Positions 58,701-61,189 of a DNA stretch of 61,189 nucleotides are shown here, one piece after another. The translations under genes and the position numbers were made by a program. The notes under the pieces were generated by a model. That model did no database searches and was not told the origin of the DNA. It worked only from the letters and a program-made list of their open reading frames with translations. Positions within the stretch are counted from its first letter, which is position 1. Every line of letters begins with the position of its first letter. The DNA comes from Tubiluchus corallicola. Taxonomy: Eukaryota > Priapulida > Priapulimorpha > Priapulimorphida > Tubiluchidae. Where the stretch lies: NCBI GenBank assembly GCA_030141605.1, contig JAQGDQ010000598.1, positions 1 through 61,189 of the forward strand, written 5' to 3'.

Positions 58701-61189
58701 AAAAAGGAAATGTAGTACTTGCGCCCGCTTGAGATGCTACTGGCCGACATGAGATTGTACACAACACACGTCAGATTTTTAAAATTACGTATCTATGTTT
58801 AAGAGTTTAAAACATTCTTATGGACATTTAAGTAAAGTTTTTTAAAAGGTACATGTACAGTATGGGAAAAGTTATTATTAAGGGAATGGGAAAGGGTTAT
58901 GTGGGGAGGGTTTATAAAGACTTAACATAATGTATAACTACTAAAATAAGTATAGCGTCCCTACTTCGCGGAAATTCACTTATCGCGGGTGGGCTTGCAA
59001 TGGAACACCTGCGATAAGCGAGGGAACGCTGTACATATATTTACGTGTATATGTGTAATGTATCAACAACTTAATCTAGATTTTTTATTAAAGCCTGCAC
59101 ATGTTAACTTAATGTGTATCGTGATACGTATTGTATCCTGAGGTTAGTATCATAACTTAGGTGTATCATTGCAGCCATATCTGCTACTGAGATGTAAGAG
59201 GTGCCACATTTATCGTTTATTTGTAACGTCCTTCCTTTTATGATTAAGCCAGCAAGAAATGTCTCTTAAAGGAAAACAGAATGATTTTTCATCTCCTGCT
59301 CTGTTTTGAAGTACAGTAAAAAAGTATACATTCTAACACATACAGTAATGCTAGAGTGTTTCTGTTAATGAACAATAGCTTAAAAACTTAACGGCCTGTG
59401 AGTGCAGCAAGTGATTACATTAGAACTGAACTTTTTAGCGGCAGAAGCGTTCCACGGCGCGTTTTTGCAAGAAGGGAGACAAATAGGGAAGGTTAAGGTC
59501 AGGAAGGGCATCCGCCTCTAAAAACTGCGCCAAAACCTTCTATGAATGAGTCGGTGAGACTTAAAGGTAAAGTCCGCAAAGAAGTGGTCAGACCTGCTCT
59601 AATCTATGGGCTGGAACAGCTTCTCTAAAGGAGACCGAAGAAAAGAAAATGGGTGTGGTGGAGATGAGGATGTTGAGATGGATGGTGGGAATAACAAGGA
59701 GAGATAAAATTAGAAATAATAATATCAGAGGAATAGTAAAAGTAGTGGCAGCCTCGCAAGATTGCGATGGTATGGACACCTGAAAAGAAGAGTCGGTGAA
59801 GATCATGTGGGAAGGGAAGACATAAATGAAGAGATGGTCAACAACAGGAATGCGTGAAGACTCATTCACAACGGCGACCCCGCATAGGGAAAAGCTGGGA
59901 AGAAGAAGAAGAAGTAATCAGTGTGTCATTGCAAAGTTGGTAAATTTTGTGAAAGCCACCTCTTAGTGTGCAGAAGAGTTATTGCTTTCTAGTGGAAGTC
60001 GTAGAAATGCCGTTTTTTCATTAAAATTTGCCTAGTAGTTTCACTAATGTTTTTGTTTTTAAGGCTATTAGAAAATCGTTAGCTGAGCAGTTACCAGAAC
60101 AGCCACCAGAGGGCACCGGAGATGTCAGGGTGGTTAGGTTAAGAACACCGTCATCGGAAACTCTTCAGCGACGATTCAAAGGCTCCGACAAATTACAGGT
60201 ATGGGGCTGGATTTACGTATAAATAACATGTATAGATGTTTCATATACAAATTTTTTGCATAAGATATATGAGTTTTTTGCCTAAATTACGCATGTATGA
60301 TAATAATGTGTTTTTGCATGTAAAATGCATATACAAGGTATGTGTTTTTGCTGATTGTATGTATGAGACATAGTGAGAATTACAAACTTACAACAAAATT
60401 GTTTTGCTTGTGGAATAAGCCTTTTCATAGTTTCGTTGTGCACACGCTCAGTTGCTGTAGGTCAAATGTTAAGTGTACCACAGCAACGCATCTTAACTAC
60501 AACTGTCACGTCACCTGTAGGTAAAGCAAATCTGTCTGCCTCATCAGTTCAGTAACTTCAGTTTTTTACTTAATTGTACATTAGTCTGTGCGTAGGGTGA
60601 TTTACTACCAGGATCTTGCTTGAGAACAAGAAAAATAAACTCTAGCTAGCTGGAAAAATTGTTAACATTACAACAGCATGGGCTGCAAGAGGTTATCAAG
60701 TGTGTTGTCGCGTCTATTTAACCTTTGACGTTGTCACTATCATCATCATTCACTTTAACTGTGAACAGGCTTGTTCTAGAAAATGGTTTGCAAGCATTAA
60801 CTTATTGATTTTTGCATTGTTGGAGTTTTAAATATTTTTTCCAGTTGAGTGGAATGTACCGGGGTTTTCCACGAAAACTCTCATAGTAGATTAAATTTAA
60901 ATAATTACCAAACAAATGTTGGATTGTCTAACTAATGCAAGAGTTGATAAGTAGATTATGTGACTGTGTAATGTAGATCTTGTTTTAGAGCGGCTTATTG
61001 TGTTGAAGTTGTTAAAAATTAAAACTGTATTTGTTCTTTGTCAGGTTTTACTTAACTGGATAGCATCAAATGGGTTTCCTGTAGAGGAGTATAAAGTGTT
61101 ACAGAGCTGGCCTCGTCGTGATGTAAGTGTTTCTCTCTCTCTCTCTCTCTCTCCCTCTCTCTCTCTCCCTCTCTCTCCCTCTCTCTCTC
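31787..61189 (+). CDS. FAF1: FAF1, FAS-associated factor 1 (18 exons seen, 3' end outside window)
   Basis: Ubiquitin/p97 (VCP) adaptor. Exons: 31787-31828, 32187-32255, 33684-33785, 34584-34764, 37339-37540, 40119-40227, 40537-40626, 49768-49857, 50880-51006, 52199-52262, 54166-54247, 54615-54769, 55702-55838, 56701-56789, 57744-57824, 58546-58656, 60064-60198, 61045-61122. Every junction is GT-AG and phases agree, giving 648 codons without a stop. Domains: UBA (1-47; ILANFQACTGIDDL), Ser/Pro linker, ubiquitin-like 1 (about 109-185), ubiquitin-like 2 (about 199-295), acidic DDSDEDFQDA stretch, UAS thioredoxin-like (about 340-515; YGECHPVFFLGSL, RKLLAVYLHHDASVLSNVFC, FITWAWDMT), Glu/Arg-rich coiled coil (514-600), UBX from about 605. 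The last exon (about 27 aa in human) is missing. The p97-contact loop reads WPRR, not FPRR. Intron 7 (40627-49767) contains an antisense gene. Start is the first ATG, in the human-like position. Confidence 0.96.
32466..33560 (+). pseudogene. LINE reverse-transcriptase fragments
   Basis: A first piece reads VSKLYIGLVRPYLEYCLQLW and ESVQRRAQE before a stop. Further downstream (33355-33545) RKENILLEKFFNVVV..GHNLKLFKEHSRFD and FTVSMVNEWNNLP match the tail of a non-LTR ORF2. The copy is broken by shifts and stops and lies in FAF1 intron 2 between exons at 32255 and 33684. Confidence 0.8.
34312..34413 (-). repeat. Inverted copy of the OXCT1 5' flank in FAF1 intron 3
   Basis: About 100 bp that match the reverse complement of 29757-29850, starting 37 bp upstream of the OXCT1 ATG, with only a handful of differences. 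A shared landmark is TTTGATTCAGCGTCGAGTTC. Either a segmental duplication or two copies of an unrecognised repeat. Confidence 0.8.
34885..35665. repeat. 31-bp minisatellite spawned from the FAF1 exon 4 splice junction
   Basis: About 25 units of 31 bp, each with TGATAATGAACTA and AGTATGTGATCTATT. The unit aligns without gaps to 34750-34780, which spans the last 15 bases of exon 4 and the start of intron 4 (TGATAATGAAGTTGTAG|GTATGT). Two intermediate, diverged units lie between (34781-34850). Each unit therefore repeats a GTATGT donor-like motif, preceded by AA where the real donor has AG. Confidence 0.9.
36102..36578 (+). mobile_element. Tigger element, internally deleted, with transposase HTH remnant
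   Basis: The left end CAGTGATCCCTCGCTACTTCGC and right part CGCAATAAGTGAGGGAG are inverted. Inside, 36380-36450 reads SYAAVGRHYGINESTVRYIK, the CENP-B-type helix-turn-helix start of Tigger transposases. The rest of the transposase is deleted. The right 130 bp recur at 58900-59031. It is in FAF1 intron 4. Confidence 0.9.
37645..37862. repeat. About 75-bp tandem repeat, 3 degenerate units
   Basis: Three units share GACAGTAATGATCATGTTA (or variants) preceded by AATTTGCAAATAACTCTT. They lie in FAF1 intron 5, about 100 bp after exon 5. Confidence 0.75.
38468..39675. repeat. Purine-rich 31-bp minisatellite, about 40 units
   Basis: Units built from GATGAAGATGGGGCGAAAAG plus TCGGGGAAAAT, almost all purine on the + strand. 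Units of 30, 31 and a few other lengths alternate (GGGC versus GGGGC), and one unit has a run of 13 G (39097-39109). Long open frames on the - strand (PSSSFSPTFRPI-type) result from the repeat and are not genes. It fills half of FAF1 intron 5. Confidence 0.95.
40889..41535. repeat. 49-bp minisatellite, about 13 units
   Basis: A tandem unit of 49 bp with GATATCGGTTCTTGATGAGG, TGGTAGATCTACTTGACG and ATGAACCTGAT. Units are highly similar, so the array is young. It lies at the start of FAF1 intron 7. Confidence 0.95.
41649..42049. mobile_element. hAT MITE, family A copy 3
   Basis: The ends CAGGGGTGTGCAAATTAT and CAGTTTGCACACCCCTG are inverted. The 8-mer GGTTAAAG is duplicated exactly (41641-41648 and 42050-42057). 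The interior matches 17339-17730. FAF1 intron 7. Confidence 0.92.
44057..44062 (-). terminator. AATAAA polyadenylation signal for the nested gene
   Basis: TTTATT on the + strand reads AATAAA on the - strand, 103 bases past the TAG at 44165-44167. The spacing is normal for a short 3' UTR. Inferred from motif and position only. Confidence 0.5.
44165..47687 (-). CDS. Unrecognised secreted protein nested in FAF1 intron 7 (5 exons, one frameshift)
   Basis: I do not recognise the family. Exons in gene order: 47657-47687, 46683-46748, 45524-45668, 45072-45203, 44165-44568. All junctions are GT-AG and phases match across every join. The product is about 258 aa. It begins MASATSWRFLAGIILLLMTV, a clear signal peptide, then TRCATSCKDEK. 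The mature part has WAFDIADSRTDGYGG, AEIHSFNNGGILVYGGNRL, HVIPWDALDG, EYVEFDNHHGDGFCM and a C-terminus ending VCDD. About seven cysteines and two N-glycosylation sites (NKT, NRT) fit an extracellular protein. In exon 3 a run of seven T (45564-45570) shifts the frame and gives a stop two codons later; six T would keep the frame open into exon 4. It is either an assembly error, a polymorphism or a recent null. Transcription runs against FAF1. A (AGC/AGT)n array lies in intron 2. Confidence 0.8.
45768..46008. repeat. (AGC/AGT)n trinucleotide array
   Basis: About 240 bp of AGC, AGT and GGT triplets, drifting from mixed to pure AGT. Two frames stay open (poly-Ser, poly-Val/Ala), which is trivial for such a repeat. 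It begins about 100 bp from exon 3 of the nested gene, in its intron 2. Confidence 0.95.
49104..49500. mobile_element. MITE family B, copy 1
   Basis: The ends CAATAAGCCTTTTCATAGTT and AACTGTGAAAAGGCTTATTG are nearly perfect inverted repeats. Its right 230 bp match the reverse complement of 60413-60650. Target duplication not identified. FAF1 intron 7, about 270 bp before exon 8. Confidence 0.85.
50035..50692. repeat. 27-bp minisatellite, about 24 units
   Basis: A unit of 27 bp, TGTTACAGTTATGAGAYRCC plus CTGTATA. One unit lacks three bases and two have TTTCAG. The unit is divisible by three and free of stops in several frames on both strands, so frames of 214-270 codons appear (9-residue repeats such as YSYEMPCIC). 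It ends about 190 bp before FAF1 exon 9, so I treat it as intronic. Confidence 0.95.
51921..52105. repeat. Tandem duplication, two units of about 110 bp
   Basis: GAATTAATGAGTGTCCAGTG through GTGAAACTATTCAGTCTGT occurs at 51922 and again at 52034. The copies are nearly identical and are separated by a C-run and a short CA array. FAF1 intron 9. Confidence 0.9.
52355..52795 (-). repeat. Dispersed repeat, inverted partner of 3437-3880
   Basis: Matches the reverse complement of the ISCA1 intron copy along its length, with small differences. It lies in FAF1 intron 10. Class unknown. Confidence 0.8.
54420..55300. repeat. Dispersed repeat pieces shared with 59085-59460
   Basis: Three blocks recur in the same order in FAF1 intron 16: AAAGCCTGCAAATGTTAA near 54427, TTAAAGGAAAACATCATGG near 54836, and AAAGTATACATTTAACACTA with the following 130 bp near 55152. 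Exon 12 of FAF1 (54615-54769) lies between two of the blocks. Family not recognised. Confidence 0.55.
57540..57743 (+). repeat. Tandem duplication overlapping a FAF1 splice acceptor region
   Basis: A stretch of about 67 bp, TGTGTATTTGTGTAGTGTAA to GACCTCGAATTTTACTTAC, occurs twice and leads up to exon 15. The copy next to the exon ends in CAG (57741-57743); the upstream copy ends TACTTACTG and lacks the AG. A third partial copy starts near 57531. Confidence 0.8.
58900..59031 (+). mobile_element. Tigger right-end fragment
   Basis: Matches 36444-36578 (GGGGAGGGTTTATAAAGACT through GCGATAAGCGAGGGAACGCTG), then TA. The left part of the element is absent. FAF1 intron 16. Confidence 0.85.
59085..59460. 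repeat. Dispersed repeat, partner of 54420-55300
   Basis: Carries AAAGCCTGCACATGTTAACT, CTTAAAGGAAAACAGAATG and AAAAAGTATACATTCTAACA in the same order as the copy in introns 11-12, without the intervening exon. FAF1 intron 16. Confidence 0.55.
59476..59915 (+). pseudogene. RTE-type LINE 3' end with (GAA)n tail
   Basis: Broken reading frames give VRKEVVRPALIYGLEQL, then VVEMRMLRWMVGITRRDKIR and later VGEDHVGREDINEEM. This is the reverse-transcriptase tail of an RTE-clade LINE (family pattern EMRMLRWM.G.TR.D.IRN). A GGCGACCCCGCATAGGGAAA segment and a (GAA)n tail follow. Frameshifts show it is dead. Confidence 0.85.
60413..60774. mobile_element. MITE family B, copy 2 (inverted)
   Basis: Begins GAATAAGCCTTTTCATAGTT and ends AACTGTGAACAGGCTTGTT. 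The first 240 bp are the reverse complement of the right part of 49104-49500. FAF1 intron 17. Confidence 0.75.
61130..61189. repeat. (CT)n microsatellite at window end
   Basis: A CT run with CCCT interruptions that starts 8 bp after the splice donor of FAF1 exon 18 and runs off the window. Confidence 0.95.

Noticed and set aside
31787-61122. FAF2/UBXD8 as an alternative identity for the FAF1 gene
   Set aside because: FAF2 has a membrane hairpin and no tandem ubiquitin-like domains. Here two ubiquitin-like segments and no hydrophobic hairpin are present, and the residues follow FAF1.

Overview
This is nuclear DNA of an animal, most likely an aquatic invertebrate outside the insects and nematodes. 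It is AT-rich and holds multi-exon genes with GT-AG introns. An intron carries degenerate TTAGGG-type telomere arrays, and the introns are full of hAT, pogo/Tigger, TTAA-type, SINE and LINE remnants and minisatellites. The lineage cannot be fixed from the sequence alone.

Four protein genes can be assembled exon by exon. (1) ISCA1, + strand, 1998-8941, 4 exons, 129 aa: mitochondrial Fe-S cluster assembly, complete. (2) OXCT1 (SCOT), - strand, 13624-29720, 12 exons, about 517 aa: mitochondrial ketone-body CoA transferase, convergent with ISCA1. (3) FAF1, + strand, 31787 to past the right edge, 18 exons seen (648 codons): ubiquitin/p97 adaptor with UBA, two ubiquitin-like folds, UAS, coiled coil and most of UBX; only the last exon is missing. 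OXCT1 and FAF1 are head to head, about 2 kb apart. (4) A five-exon gene on the - strand (44165-47687) lies inside FAF1 intron 7. It encodes an unrecognised secreted protein of about 258 aa, and one homopolymer base puts its third exon out of frame.

Layout: 1-2 kb intergenic; 2-9 kb ISCA1 with a 5S-rRNA-derived SINE and two MITEs in its introns; 9-13.6 kb convergent intergenic DNA with a pogo-like element that carries a copied piece of OXCT1 exon 12, a hAT element with transposase remains, and a 41-bp minisatellite; 13.6-29.7 kb OXCT1, with telomere-like DNA, nested Tigger-like elements and a hAT family in its introns; 29.7-31.8 kb head-to-head intergenic DNA with LINE and hAT remains; 31.8-61.2 kb FAF1, whose introns hold five sizeable minisatellites, the nested gene, MITEs and RTE-type LINE debris.

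The genes form no operon or pathway. ISCA1 and OXCT1 both act in mitochondria but are otherwise unrelated. The strongest leads are the nested secreted gene, a minisatellite whose 31-bp unit matches the exon 4/intron 4 boundary of FAF1 and so repeats a 5' splice-site-like motif about 25 times, and the transposon-captured OXCT1 exon fragment.
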